From Pseudomonas sessilinigenes (GTDB lineage: Bacteria > Pseudomonadota > Gammaproteobacteria > Pseudomonadales > Pseudomonadaceae): DNA of 64,000 nucleotides. The DNA lies in contig NZ_CP027706.1 of NCBI RefSeq assembly GCF_003850565.1, positions 6,138,001-6,202,000 of the forward strand. The letters are read 5' to 3'. The translations under genes and the position numbers were made by a program. The notes beneath the pieces were generated by a model. That model was not told the DNA's origin and searched no databases. It worked only from the letters and a program-made list of their open reading frames with translations. Of the stretch, positions 34,597-42,109 are shown in pieces; within the stretch, counting starts at the first letter, position 1, and each line of letters opens with the position of its first letter.

Positions 34597-34929
34597 TTAG
34601 GCCAGCAAATCCCATGTCAATGCGATTGCGCCACCCGGAGTAGACGAGTATGTCCACAGCGCTTTGCCCGCAGGGATGCGAATCGGATACGGCATGACAA
34701 CCTCCGAGTTGCTATTGGTGATATGAGAACCGTTACCGGAGAAGATGATTGCTGAATCGGCAAGGGAAGAACCGGTCGGCCCTACATATAGATCAACAGT
34801 ACCGTTCGAGGGGGCGATCAGACCGGTCTGGATGATCAGACCACCAGTGTTTTGTGCTGCCGATACAATCTCCACAATCCCGTTCGGGTGCAGTGTAGTG
34901 AAGTGCTTACCCATAGTTACTGCGTTCAT
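34597..34929 (-). CDS. small protein related to the 36.7-37.1 kb protein, in llpA cassette
   Basis: 110-aa protein without signal peptide or membrane segment. The sequence has short beta-prone stretches rich in Thr, Ser, Gly and Asn (NGTVDLYVGPTGSS, SGNGSHITNSNSE) and ends IRIPAGKALWTYSSTPGGAI, ALTWDLLA. The tail IPAG-x-x-LW ... WDLL matches the tail of the 36738-37091 protein (IPAGQGLWV ... YDLLP), so the two are likely related. AAAGGTAAC precedes the ATG within the leader shared by three genes. It lies downstream of llpA, with a weak hairpin between, and may be co-transcribed with it. Family and function unknown. Confidence 0.65.
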   Translation of the reverse strand: MNAVTMGKHFTTLHPNGIVEIVSAAQNTGGLIIQTGLIAPSNGTVDLYVGPTGSSLADSAIIFSGNGSHITNSNSEVVMPYPIRIPAGKALWTYSSTPGGAIALTWDLLA

Positions 34930-34933
34930 TTTG

Positions 34934-35015
34934 TTACCTTTGAATTGAATGATTAATCGCGGGAAATTCCGCGTTCATGTCGCTCAAAGGCGATGAGCTG
35001 AAGCTCTTGGCTTTC
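34934..35015 (-). promoter_or_regulatory. shared leader element, copy 1
   Basis: An about 80-bp block that directly precedes the start codon. On the + strand it reads TTACCT, GAATGATT, an inverted repeat GCGGGAA/TTCCGC, then TCATGTCGCTCAAAGGCGA and CTCTTGGCTTTC. Copies 2 and 3 (upstream of llpA and of the 36.7-37.1 kb gene) match closely. Unlike the others, this copy has no SOS box further upstream. Confidence 0.75.
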
Positions 35016-35069
35016 TCGGTTGGCAGGCTGCAAAAACAAGCCCACCAGGATCTGAAGACAACATGCTAA

Positions 35070-35091
35070 AGCCCCGCAACGCTGCGGGGCT
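35070..35091 (-). terminator. hairpin downstream of llpA
   Basis: AGCCCCGCA and TGCGGGGCT arms around ACGC, 12 bp after the llpA stop. On the minus strand it is followed only by TTTAGC, so read-through into the next gene is possible. Confidence 0.65.
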
Positions 35092-35103
35092 CCATGTGGC
35101 GGC

Positions 35104-35946
35104 TCAGAACTTGTTGTCCCAGGTGTAGCTAGCAGTTTTCCACTGGTGGTCCGGATAGAACACTCGAGGAGGCTTGATGGTCGGGGTGTACCCGAAACGG
35201 GCCCAGATTGGTCGCTCGGTTACCACCGCCAGGCTACCATTCGCCTGTAGACGAAGCGTTGCCCCAGCACGGCCACCAGTGCCGCTCTGCCACAGCGGGA
35301 CATAGTTTGCGGCATAGATCACCAAGTTACCGTCGCCCTGCATCACGCACTTAACGGCGCCCTTGTTCTGGGTGTAAGTCGCCCAGACAACGCTGAAGTT
35401 CGGACCGTAAACCACCAGGTTGCCATCCCCTTGGAAGACGAGGGAGTGATCGCCGGCGCTATAGAACTGGCCTGGAACCAGCTCGGTATTGCCATCGATG
35501 ATCATCGCCGCACCCACTGCCGGAGTGAACAGACGGCCGTTAGGTGCGAACCAGTGAGGGATGGTATCGATGGTTACAATATTCCCGTCATCCTGAACCT
35601 GGGTGAACGCGCGCAGCGATGCATCTTCACGAGAACCCATGGTGGGATCACTTGGGGTAGTCGCCCAGATACGACCACGCAATGGGTCATCCAAAACGAA
35701 GCCATAGTTCATGTAAACCATCATGGGGTCTTTGGTATTGCCCTTGGTCACATTCGTGAAGGGAGTGTTCTGGTCGGCGACCCAAACCGCTTGAACACCG
35801 TCATACAGCGCAAGGTTGCCATCAGCCTGAAAGATCAGCTTGAAGCGCTTGTTGGGAGACTGCAGATACTGATTCGGCTTCATGTAGTAACGAGCCGGCA
35901 GCACAGAGGAGCCATTGTCAGTAAAGTCGTATCGGATATAAGCCAT
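35104..35946 (-). CDS. llpA: LlpA-like lectin bacteriocin (tandem B-lectin domains)
   Basis: 280-aa protein made of two monocot-mannose-binding (B-type) lectin domains and a C-terminal tail, without signal peptide, as in putidacin L1 and other LlpA bacteriocins, which kill related pseudomonads by acting at the outer-membrane BamA protein. Sugar-site motifs QxDxNxVxY: canonical QGDGNLVVY and QGDGNLVIY in the second domain (residues about 175-215), weaker QADGNLALY and QDDGNIVTI in the first, and a degenerate QANGSLAVV. This fits the known rule that the C-terminal domain is the one that binds sugar. The C-terminal extension (YTPTIKPPRVFYPDHQW...) is present. No immunity gene is recognised, as expected for LlpA. 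TTAGGTAAC precedes the ATG. Confidence 0.85.
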   Translation of the reverse strand: MAYIRYDFTDNGSSVLPARYYMKPNQYLQSPNKRFKLIFQADGNLALYDGVQAVWVADQNTPFTNVTKGNTKDPMMVYMNYGFVLDDPLRGRIWATTPSDPTMGSREDASLRAFTQVQDDGNIVTIDTIPHWFAPNGRLFTPAVGAAMIIDGNTELVPGQFYSAGDHSLVFQGDGNLVVYGPNFSVVWATYTQNKGAVKCVMQGDGNLVIYAANYVPLWQSGTGGRAGATLRLQANGSLAVVTERPIWARFGYTPTIKPPRVFYPDHQWKTASYTWDNKF

Positions 35947-35950
35947 GTTG

Positions 35951-36032
35951 TTACCTAATGAGTCGAATGATTGTTGCGGAAAAATCCGCTGTCATGTCGC
36001 TCAAAGGCGATGGCTTGAAGCTCAGGGCTTTC
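35951..36032 (-). promoter_or_regulatory. shared leader element, copy 2 (llpA)
   Basis: It is nearly the same as copies 1 and 3: TTACCT, GAGTCGAATGATT, inverted repeat GCGGAA/TCCGC, TCATGTCGCTCAAAGGCGA, GAAGCTCAGGGCTTTC. It ends 5 bp before the llpA ATG. The GCGGAA...TCCGC hairpin would form in the mRNA leader. Confidence 0.78.
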
Positions 36033-36118
36033 ACTCGCTCCAAGAGGCCAGCACCAACAACAAGCTGGTTTTCACTGCCGTTGATCACGAGGAATGAAAT
36101 TACTATCCCAGCAAAATA

Positions 36119-36134
36119 CTGCATATACAACCAG
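36119..36134. promoter_or_regulatory. LexA (SOS) box upstream of llpA
   Basis: CTGCATATACAACCAG fits CTG-N10-CAG. It lies 173 bp before the llpA ATG and within a 30-bp stretch (AAAATACTG ... ATACAACCAGTA) that recurs at the same distance before the 37091 gene. Damage-induced bacteriocin expression would follow. Confidence 0.68.
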
Positions 36135-36216
36135 TATTTATTCTTACCATTCGCATCCACTGCAGACCGAGTCCGGCTGAGTCTTGTCACGCCCATCGAC
36201 GCTTTAGAAGCCAAGC

Positions 36217-36238
36217 AGCCCAGCGTAATAGCTGGGCT
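36217..36238. terminator. hairpin upstream of llpA promoter region
   Basis: The arms AGCCCAGC and GCTGGGCT flank GTAATA, followed by TCG on the + strand. It probably ends transcription entering from either side. Confidence 0.5.
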
Positions 36239-36280
36239 TCGATATTCAGTGATTCCTTACAGGGAAGTTGGCTGAGTGTT

Positions 36281-36460
36281 GTGCCAACAGAGGTACGTAT
36301 TGCATCGCTGGACCCTCTCAGCCCTGACGGCCCGCCAACTTCTGACCTGGTTAAAACCACCGCATGGCAAGCTGATGCGCAACGGGATGGCCGAGTGTCA
36401 TACATTGGGTCGTTCATCATTGTCGATACGGCAAACAACATCCTTGGATGTTGCAAATAG
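36281..36460 (+). CDS. possible small ORF
   Basis: A 59-codon frame from a GTG start, beginning VPTEVRIASLDPLSPDGPPT and ending FIIVDTANNILGCCK. Amino-acid make-up looks protein-like (VSYIGSFIIVDTANN strand), but the ribosome site (AGGGAAG) is 13 nt away and the frame is also open upstream, so it may be a fragment of a lost gene. A perfect hairpin lies 36 bp after its stop. No family recognised. Confidence 0.35.
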   Translation: MPTEVRIASLDPLSPDGPPTSDLVKTTAWQADAQRDGRVSYIGSFIIVDTANNILGCCK

Positions 36461-36496
36461 GGCCCAAGCGTCTACATCAACGGGAAATAAATGAAT

Positions 36497-36531
36497 AACT
36501 TCCCGCCCAGCACAACGCTGGGCGGGAAGTT
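36497..36531. terminator. perfect 15-bp hairpin
   Basis: The arms AACTTCCCGCCCAGC and GCTGGGCGGGAAGTT flank ACAAC. It is followed at once by the palindrome TGCATATATATGCA (36531-36544). No T-run. It could end the small + frame or the minus-strand gene at 36738. Between 36545 and 36737 I see nothing else. Confidence 0.6.
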
Positions 36532-36737
36532 GCATATATATGCACCACACTAAGATCAGTATCACTGTTTGATCAATAGCAAGCCGACCTGCAACTCGTA
36601 ACAACCAACGGCCAGTTTCGTAAGCAAACCTTGGCAGCTCGCTGATGGAGCCGCACACCTCCTGTACCGGAATTGAAGTTCGACAGGGAAGCTCATATGA
36701 ATCCGCTGAACTCCCCGGCCGTCAGCTCAACTGTCGA

Positions 36738-37091
36738 TCAAGGAAGCAGATCGTAAGTCACGCAAGCACCGCCATTACCGCCTGCGCCCATGATCACCCA
36801 CAGTCCCTGGCCTGCCGGAATAGTCACTTGGAACGGCAATGTCGAGGCCGCGCCTGGAAAACCACCTCCTCCTGACGGGGCCGCGCCGCGGACCATAAGA
36901 ATCGAAGGGGTCGTGATGTTCCAGTAGTCCTTGGGCGGGGTCGGGCCAGTGGTCAGGGCTCCATACGAAGGCCCAATGTGCATGGTTGCGGTACGAACGA
37001 CAGCACCGTTGATGTTCTGTGCAGGAGTGAAGACTACCGAGACGCCTTCTCCCACAAACGTCTTGAAACTTGAACCCATTTGTTCAGCCAT
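36738..37091 (-). CDS. small protein of the llpA cassette, SOS-box preceded
   Basis: 117-aa protein starting MAEQMGSSFKTFVGEGVSVV, then FTPAQNINGAVVRTATMHIG. It has no signal peptide and is Gly/Thr/Pro-rich with alternating hydrophobics, suggesting a beta-sandwich. A tail IPAGQGLWVIMGAGGNGGAC, VTYDLLP matches that of the protein at 34.6 kb. AGGTG lies 6 nt before the ATG at 37091, inside the shared leader. A LexA-type box is 176 bp upstream, as for llpA. It does not resemble a lectin. It could be a second killing, binding or accessory protein. Function unknown. Confidence 0.68.
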   Translation of the reverse strand: MAEQMGSSFKTFVGEGVSVVFTPAQNINGAVVRTATMHIGPSYGALTTGPTPPKDYWNITTPSILMVRGAAPSGGGGFPGAASTLPFQVTIPAGQGLWVIMGAGGNGGACVTYDLLP

Positions 37092-37095
37092 TTTT

Positions 37096-37179
37096 TCACC
37101 TATCGAGTCGAATGATTTATCGCGGAAGGTTCCGCATTCATGTCGCTCAAAAGGCGATTTTTCGAGACTCAAGGCCTTC
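37096..37179 (-). promoter_or_regulatory. shared leader element, copy 3
   Basis: TCACCT, GAGTCGAATGATT, inverted repeat GCGGAA/TTCCGC, TTCATGTCGCTCAAAAGGCG, GACTCAAGGCCTTC. It matches the leaders at 34.9 and 35.9 kb with few changes and ends just before the ATG. Confidence 0.78.
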
Positions 37180-37266
37180 GCACGGGTTCATACAAGGTGA
37201 CGCCAGCATGGAACGGAATGCGTTCTCCATGAGCCCGAGGAATGGCAAAACTATCTCACTAAAATA

Positions 37267-37282
37267 CTGTACATACAACCAG
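37267..37282. promoter_or_regulatory. LexA (SOS) box upstream of the 37091 gene
   Basis: CTGTACATACAACCAG fits CTG-N10-CAG. It lies 176 bp before the ATG, and the flanks AAAATA...GTA are shared with the box before llpA. The rest of 37180-37553 shows no gene. Confidence 0.7.
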
Positions 37283-37553
37283 TACTGAATAACCGAAATC
37301 CCCTACCTTGTCAGTCAACTCCAGGCAATCGGGCGGAAGCCAGCCCTACCCATCGATCGCCCCGACCATAAGCCCGACAAGGGCCTTCATGTAGTAGCTG
37401 GTCGATGTCAAAATCAGCTCACGCCTTTCGGCCGCAACAGCCATCGACTCGTCATAGAATGGCTGGGTTCGCTGCCAGCTGCAGCCCGCTTCTAGCAGGC
37501 GCCCGCTCCTGATATCGTTGCGCCTTTCGCCAGATAACAAGGAAGTAGTTAGG

Positions 37554-37883
37554 ATGGGTTCACGCAAGGCTCTGGCGGTAATCCTATGTGCATCAATGAG
37601 TAGCCAGGTTGCAGCCTATGAAATACACGACCCGGTGGAAAGGACTCTGGTCATTACCACACTGGCCCCCAGCTTTCTCCTCGTGGCGACCACAGGCCCC
37701 ACTACGATGGCTATGAATAGCCTTAGTCAGTCCGCCAAGACTGACGCTCTTGCCTTCATTGGTTCAGATGGCGAAATCCGAGGATCTCAGTTCGAACAGG
37801 CCGTTCGCTACTACCATGCAGCCTACGATCCCCCATACATGAGCGACGAACAATTTGCCTTGGCGATCGCGGCCTCTTCCTAA
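37554..37883 (+). CDS. secreted DUF2388 domain protein
   Basis: 109-aa exported protein. The signal segment ALAVILCASMSSQVAA precedes YEIHDPVERTLV. The C-terminal half matches the DUF2388 pattern seen in Pseudomonas: AKTDALAFIGSDGEIRGSQF, EQAVRYYH, SDEQFALAIAAS. AAGGAAG lies 8 nt before the ATG at 37554; the in-frame ATG 36 bp upstream is less likely. Function unknown. It stands alone between the bacteriocin cassette and a lipoprotein gene. Confidence 0.72.
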   Translation: MGSRKALAVILCASMSSQVAAYEIHDPVERTLVITTLAPSFLLVATTGPTTMAMNSLSQSAKTDALAFIGSDGEIRGSQFEQAVRYYHAAYDPPYMSDEQFALAIAASS

Positions 37884-38029
37884 AAACCTATTGGCCAATG
37901 GCTGGCTTCGAACCGCTCGGACGACAACACAAGCGCACTAGCGATGAATCGGACAAGGCTGTAATCCCCCAGATCCCCCCTTCCCTGTGAACCCACCGCT
38001 AGGACGTTCGCAAACTATATGGAAATAAC

Positions 38030-38311
38030 ATGAAGAAGATCGCTGCAATGTTGGCACTTTCAACCCTGGTAGGTTGTACTTATGAAAAATCTCAATACGT
38101 TCTCGATGTAGAAAATGCACCTGCCCCTGCGTCCGCCGAGGCGAAGGCCATCGAGTGCGCTCACCTTTTCAGTGAAATTGATCGTAATAACGCACTCCTG
38201 GCCCAAAGCTACCAAGACGGCAGCTACTCAATGAGTGCTCAGAACGAGAAAGACGCTCGCAATGAAGCGCTTTCCATTCGAACCTTCAAGATTAGCTGCC
38301 CACGTCGCTAG
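38030..38311 (+). CDS. small lipoprotein
   Basis: 93-aa protein with a lipoprotein signal MKKIAAMLALSTLVGC (lipobox LVGC, Cys16). The mature part is helical (AKAIECAHLFSEIDRNNALL, NEKDARNEALSIRT) with two further Cys, and ends SCPRR. GGAAAT lies upstream of the ATG. No family recognised. It is convergent with another lipoprotein gene. Confidence 0.7.
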   Translation: MKKIAAMLALSTLVGCTYEKSQYVLDVENAPAPASAEAKAIECAHLFSEIDRNNALLAQSYQDGSYSMSAQNEKDARNEALSIRTFKISCPRR

Positions 38312-38378
38312 GGAACTGGCAAGGGATGGCAGGGGACGACAGCCATCCCGCCCCTGGTCGTCGCCAGTGGCCCGTTCG

Positions 38379-38771
38379 CTACCCTGAAACCGACCGAGTC
38401 TGCGGTGCCATCTCGATAGCGGCACAGCGCCCTTTCGTCCGCACCTTTTGCACCAGTCGCGCTCTGTTGATGAACACATCGATCTCACAACTGCCTGAGT
38501 GCTGCACGTCTTCCCAATACTCTGCATGCACAAGTTGCCCGTTCTGCGGCCCCGTGTAAGTACCCGCGGCTTCACGCGTGACATAACTACTGTCGCGTAC
38601 ATACCTGAGCACTACCAAATCCTCATCCGGCACCACCATGACCCGCCTTGGCACACCGAAGAAGTCGATCAACTCGCCCACTGGGCGATCTTTCCAGGCA
38701 CTGCTGGCTGCCAGTGATGCGCAGCCGCTGAGCAAGGTGGCCAACAGGGCCAACATGAGTAATCGATTCAT
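38379..38771 (-). CDS. lipoprotein, hypothetical
   Basis: 130-aa protein with lipobox LLSGC at residue 17 (MNRLLMLALLATLLSGCASL). The part WKDRPVGELIDFFGVPRRVM and LVVLRYVRDSSYVTRE recalls the SmpA/OmlA-like small lipoprotein fold, in which a short helix pair and a three-strand sheet are formed. A later Cys pair (GSCEIDVFI, GRCAAIEM) may form a disulfide. It lies 24 bp after the secreted protein gene 38796-39359 and is probably co-transcribed. Confidence 0.72.
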   Translation of the reverse strand: MNRLLMLALLATLLSGCASLAASSAWKDRPVGELIDFFGVPRRVMVVPDEDLVVLRYVRDSSYVTREAAGTYTGPQNGQLVHAEYWEDVQHSGSCEIDVFINRARLVQKVRTKGRCAAIEMAPQTRSVSG

Positions 38772-38795
38772 AAGGTCTTCTCCCTGGAGGCCGCT

Positions 38796-39359
38796 TTACT
38801 TGGCAGACATCTGTGCGAATCCTTCATCTATCTGCTGCATGATGGCCGCCTTGGCGGTCTCGCGGTTCAGTATCTGGAACAGCTGCGGCCCGGCCTTGCT
38901 CATTTGCGATGCAGACATTACCCCCAAGCGCTCCATCTTCTTGGCCTGGCGTTCAGCCGGCTTGCATACGAAGTCACGGCTTTGCGCCAGCCAGGTGTCA
39001 GGCTTGCTCTGCCATTGGTCGGAATACTTTACGTTGCGAAGTTCATTGAACAAGCTGCGAACTTCCTGCGCGCCGGTGATGCGCACGCGGTTCTTCGCAC
39101 AATCGACTTCGACATCCCAAGCGGTGAAGGTGGGCTTACCGGGCTCTTCGTAATGTTGATAGACGCCCAATGATTTCGCGCCACCTGGGCGGCTGTAGAT
39201 GTTATTGGGGTCGCCGTCGGCGATGAACACCTGGTGCTTGCCCAGGCCACCTTGGTAGTGAACCACCCAGAAATCGCCCATCTGCACATCGCCCGCCTGG
39301 GCAGCCAGGGCACTGCACAGTAATGCGGCAGGCAAAAGCCGTCTGGTAAAAGCCATCAT
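38796..39359 (-). CDS. secreted hypothetical protein
   Basis: 187-aa exported protein. A signal peptide (TRRLLPAALLCSALAAQA) ends before GDVQMGDFWVVHYQGG. Two Cys (VDCAKNR and FVCKPAER) may pair. The start is ATGATG at 39359/39356. The gene is followed by the lipoprotein gene at 38379-38771. I do not recognise a family. The 237-bp gap upstream contains nothing I can support. Confidence 0.68.
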   Translation of the reverse strand: MMAFTRRLLPAALLCSALAAQAGDVQMGDFWVVHYQGGLGKHQVFIADGDPNNIYSRPGGAKSLGVYQHYEEPGKPTFTAWDVEVDCAKNRVRITGAQEVRSLFNELRNVKYSDQWQSKPDTWLAQSRDFVCKPAERQAKKMERLGVMSASQMSKAGPQLFQILNRETAKAAIMQQIDEGFAQMSAK

Positions 39360-39599
39360 GGGGCCATCCCTTTGCCATTATCGTTTAAGGCAATAGCTTC
39401 ACACCCTGAACATAAGGCAAAGGGCTATCTAGTACATTCGTCCTAGGCCCTGGACCAGAAACCGAGAAGACCATCGAGCGCCTATTCGCAGACTGAAAGA
39501 GAACCAACGGATCGTGACGCGCTTCGATAAGCCAACGAAGGCTACACCTTGAACTTGGTCACAATGCCTGGCCCACCGGACAAACTCGCCAGGCCATTA

Positions 39600-39923
39600 C
39601 TAACGACCGGTAAACAATCGAGAGGCCAGTCCAACCACCACTCCCAGGACCGTCAAGAGTACGTCGGCAACAAACTTGGCCGGGTAACTGGGTGCATAAA
39701 TACGATCGTGACTGTAGTAAGTGGCACCCGTATGGAATACCGAGTGATAGCCGTTAGGGAAGAACGCGATAAGACAAAGAACGACAAGCAGTCCTAAGGT
39801 CCAGCCGCCCTCCGCTTCATAGGATTGACTGCGAAACCACAACCCGATCATCGTCAGGATCGCCGCAAGAACGGGAGTCCAATATTGGGTCGTCAGCGCA
39901 TCGTAAAGCTCAAGCAAGAACAT
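39600..39923 (-). CDS. small membrane protein
   Basis: 107-aa protein (MFLLELYDALTTQYWTPVLA...) with three hydrophobic segments: VLAAILTMIGLWF, LGLLVVLCLIAFF and FVADVLLTVLGVVVGLASRL. The ATG at 39923 has AAGGA upstream; an ATG at 39962 would add 13 residues. No family recognised. It is a single gene between regions without coding signals. Confidence 0.55.
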   Translation of the reverse strand: MFLLELYDALTTQYWTPVLAAILTMIGLWFRSQSYEAEGGWTLGLLVVLCLIAFFPNGYHSVFHTGATYYSHDRIYAPSYPAKFVADVLLTVLGVVVGLASRLFTGR

Positions 39924-40093
39924 GAATTGATGAATCCTTTCAAAATGACCAGGCATTGTCACACCAGATACTGCTCACGACAAAACCTGTTGCTCCGCTT
40001 TATCCAGGTAGCCTTCCAGGTTTTCGCACACCACCTGACCAAGAACCAACCTCGCAGGGATTGCCGCTCAATAGCTGGAGCTTCGGGCCTGGG

Positions 40094-40618
40094 TCAGCCT
40101 GGCTTACCTTGCCGCCCCCTGTACACCAGGCTCGGTGCCTGGCCAGGCACATCATCCAACTGGGCAAAGAGCTGCATGCCAATTTTCTCCAGCACCCGGA
40201 TGGACGCCGCATGATCCGGCCGGACCAGCCCGAAGACCTCAGGCAAACCAAGCTGCACAAATGCATGCTGCAAGGCATCTTGGCCTAACTGGGTGGCATA
40301 GCCCTTGCCCCACGCTTCAACGGCGAAGCGATAACCCAGGTTGATGCGCTGTTCAGCCAGATAGTGGTGATGGGCAATCCCGCCAAAACCCAGGATCTGC
40401 TCGGGGGCATCGCTACTGGAAATCGCCCAGGTGCCGTATTGGTACCTGGCCCAGTGTTCGATCCAGCGCTCCAGCAACCGCTCGGCCTCGCCAAGATCGG
40501 CCATTGGCCCGGCCGGATTGAAAAGCTGGGTTCGAGGGTCGCCGTAGATACACAACAGCCGTTGCGCATCGCCAGGCTGTGGTACCCGATAAACCAGGCG
40601 TGAAGTATTACCCGTCAT
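40094..40618 (-). CDS. GNAT-family N-acetyltransferase
   Basis: 174-aa acetyltransferase of the RimJ/RimL-like type. It has the acyl-CoA-binding part GYRFAVEAWGKGYATQLGQ, followed by ALQHAFVQLGLPEVFGLVRP and NHAAS-like DHAASIRVLEKIGMQ. The substrate is not known. The ATG at 40618 gives a standard N-terminus. It follows a hypothetical gene by 25 bp and is probably in the same transcript. Confidence 0.82.
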   Translation of the reverse strand: MTGNTSRLVYRVPQPGDAQRLLCIYGDPRTQLFNPAGPMADLGEAERLLERWIEHWARYQYGTWAISSSDAPEQILGFGGIAHHHYLAEQRINLGYRFAVEAWGKGYATQLGQDALQHAFVQLGLPEVFGLVRPDHAASIRVLEKIGMQLFAQLDDVPGQAPSLVYRGRQGKPG

Positions 40619-40643
40619 GCTCAGCGCTCTTCTCGTCCGATGT

Positions 40644-41243
40644 TCAACCAACTACCTGCTCGATCCTTGCGCAAAGCAATTCTTTGACTCGAGCACGGTG
40701 CGAGTCGAGCAGGCTTGCCAGCCAAGCCTCCTGCACCTGTTCCGACTCGTCGAGCCAGTGGTCCAGTTCACGCATCCTCGAGCTATCCATCCAATGGCGC
40801 ATGCCAAAGCAATACCAACCCATGAAGAGCTCGCCACCCAACTGCGCAAGGCCTTGGCACATCGCCTCCTGGCGCAACAGCGGTGTCGCTTCGAAATATG
40901 TCCAGGCACCTGACCGAACGGACTGGGCCAACCAGGTCAAGGCCTCCACATACACAAACAAGGGTATGGGCAGGCCCAGGGCTGGCTCACCGGGTAAGGG
41001 TGCAGCCGCTTCGATATGGGCTCCCAGGGTGGCCATGGCGTCGTAGCTTCGAGCGTCGATCAACTTCTCGACATAGGCCTCGCCATAAACTGCTTTCACC
41101 GGATCGCTCCCAAGGACAATGCTGCAGCCATTATCCTCGAACACGCCCTTGATACGAAAACCGCTTTTCACACTTGAGCAGTCAAGCGCGCTGTCCCTGA
41201 CAAGCCTATCGGCAGAATGAAAACACCAGGGCGCCACTGCCAC
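40644..41243 (-). CDS. hypothetical protein
   Basis: Up to 199 aa if started at the GTG at 41243; a GTG at 41171 would give about 175 aa (VKSGFRIKGVFEDNGCSIVL). It is soluble and acidic, with QSVRSGAWTYFEATPLLRQ and MGWYCFGMRHWMDSSRMRE as distinctive parts. No family recognised. It lies just upstream of the GNAT gene in the same direction. Confidence 0.55.
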   Translation of the reverse strand: MAVAPWCFHSADRLVRDSALDCSSVKSGFRIKGVFEDNGCSIVLGSDPVKAVYGEAYVEKLIDARSYDAMATLGAHIEAAAPLPGEPALGLPIPLFVYVEALTWLAQSVRSGAWTYFEATPLLRQEAMCQGLAQLGGELFMGWYCFGMRHWMDSSRMRELDHWLDESEQVQEAWLASLLDSHRARVKELLCARIEQVVG

Positions 41244-41252
41244 CTTGGCGAC

Positions 41253-41960
41253 TCAGCAGCCCAGTTGATCGGCCAAGTCCAGGAAGTCCCGAGCATTGAT
41301 ATCAAACCGCTCATCGAACGCGGTATCGACATCGCCCCCCGGCCCGAACTCCAGCGGCCTGGCCACGAACGCGGTTTTCATGCCCAGGGCCCCCGCAGCC
41401 AGCAGATCGTACTTGTGACAGGCAACCATCATGGCATCGCCAGCAGCCACGCCCAGATAGCGCAGCGCCATGTCATAAGTCCGTGGATCGGGCTTGAAGG
41501 TCCCGACCATCTCGGCAGCGAAAATAGCGTCCCAGGGCAATGCCCCGGCCTTTGAAATATTGACCACCGCACTGACGTCGGCGTTTGACAGGGTCGCCAG
41601 CTTGAAGCGGGCCTTGAGTCGATGCAGGCCCTGGACGACATCGGGCCAGGGAGCGATCGTCTGCCAGGCGAAGTTGATGCGCTCGCGCTCCTCGGGGCCG
41701 AGGAATCCAACGTCGTATGCCTCGATGACCTCATCGAGGGCGCTGCGATAGAGGCGATCCACGGACGTCCATGGCCGCCTGCCACAAAGAATGTCATCGA
41801 GGGCCGGGCGATACTTGCCTCGCCAGGCATCGACAAAACGGCCCCAGTCGACGCTGGGAGCCCGGGCACCCGCAATGGCTGCCGCCTGTTGCGCGATGCT
41901 CGAACGAAAATCGGTGACGGTCCCCTGGACATCGAAAACCAATGCTTGAAGCGTCTTCAT
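41253..41960 (-). CDS. haloacid dehalogenase type II-like HAD hydrolase
   Basis: 235-aa HAD-superfamily protein close to L-2-haloacid dehalogenases. Motif I LVFDVQGTVTDFR holds the nucleophile Asp10. Motif II is LATLSNAD, motif III is FKPDPRTYDMAL with the Lys, and motif IV is VACHKYDLLAAGALGM. FDVQGT replaces the usual FDVYGT, and ACHKYD replaces AAHxxDL, so activity on haloacids is uncertain. The ATG at 41960 puts the nucleophile at the right place. It is single; the next genes leftward are separated by only 10 bp. Confidence 0.82.
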   Translation of the reverse strand: MKTLQALVFDVQGTVTDFRSSIAQQAAAIAGARAPSVDWGRFVDAWRGKYRPALDDILCGRRPWTSVDRLYRSALDEVIEAYDVGFLGPEERERINFAWQTIAPWPDVVQGLHRLKARFKLATLSNADVSAVVNISKAGALPWDAIFAAEMVGTFKPDPRTYDMALRYLGVAAGDAMMVACHKYDLLAAGALGMKTAFVARPLEFGPGGDVDTAFDERFDINARDFLDLADQLGC

Positions 41961-42109
41961 TGCCTGTTCTCCGTAACGTCGGGGCGCCAGGATCCAGCCA
42001 TGTATCGACAAACCCGCATGCTGCACGTTGGGCCTTGCCCACCCGGCCCTCACAACCTTCTTGCCCAAGTGCAGGCCCGACATCCGCCGGGCCCGCCAGG
42101 CAAGCTATC

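Noticed and set aside
36187..36658. Minus-strand frames between the two SOS-box genes
   Set aside because: No ribosome site, mixed composition, and they run through the hairpins. The + frame at 36281 looks better.
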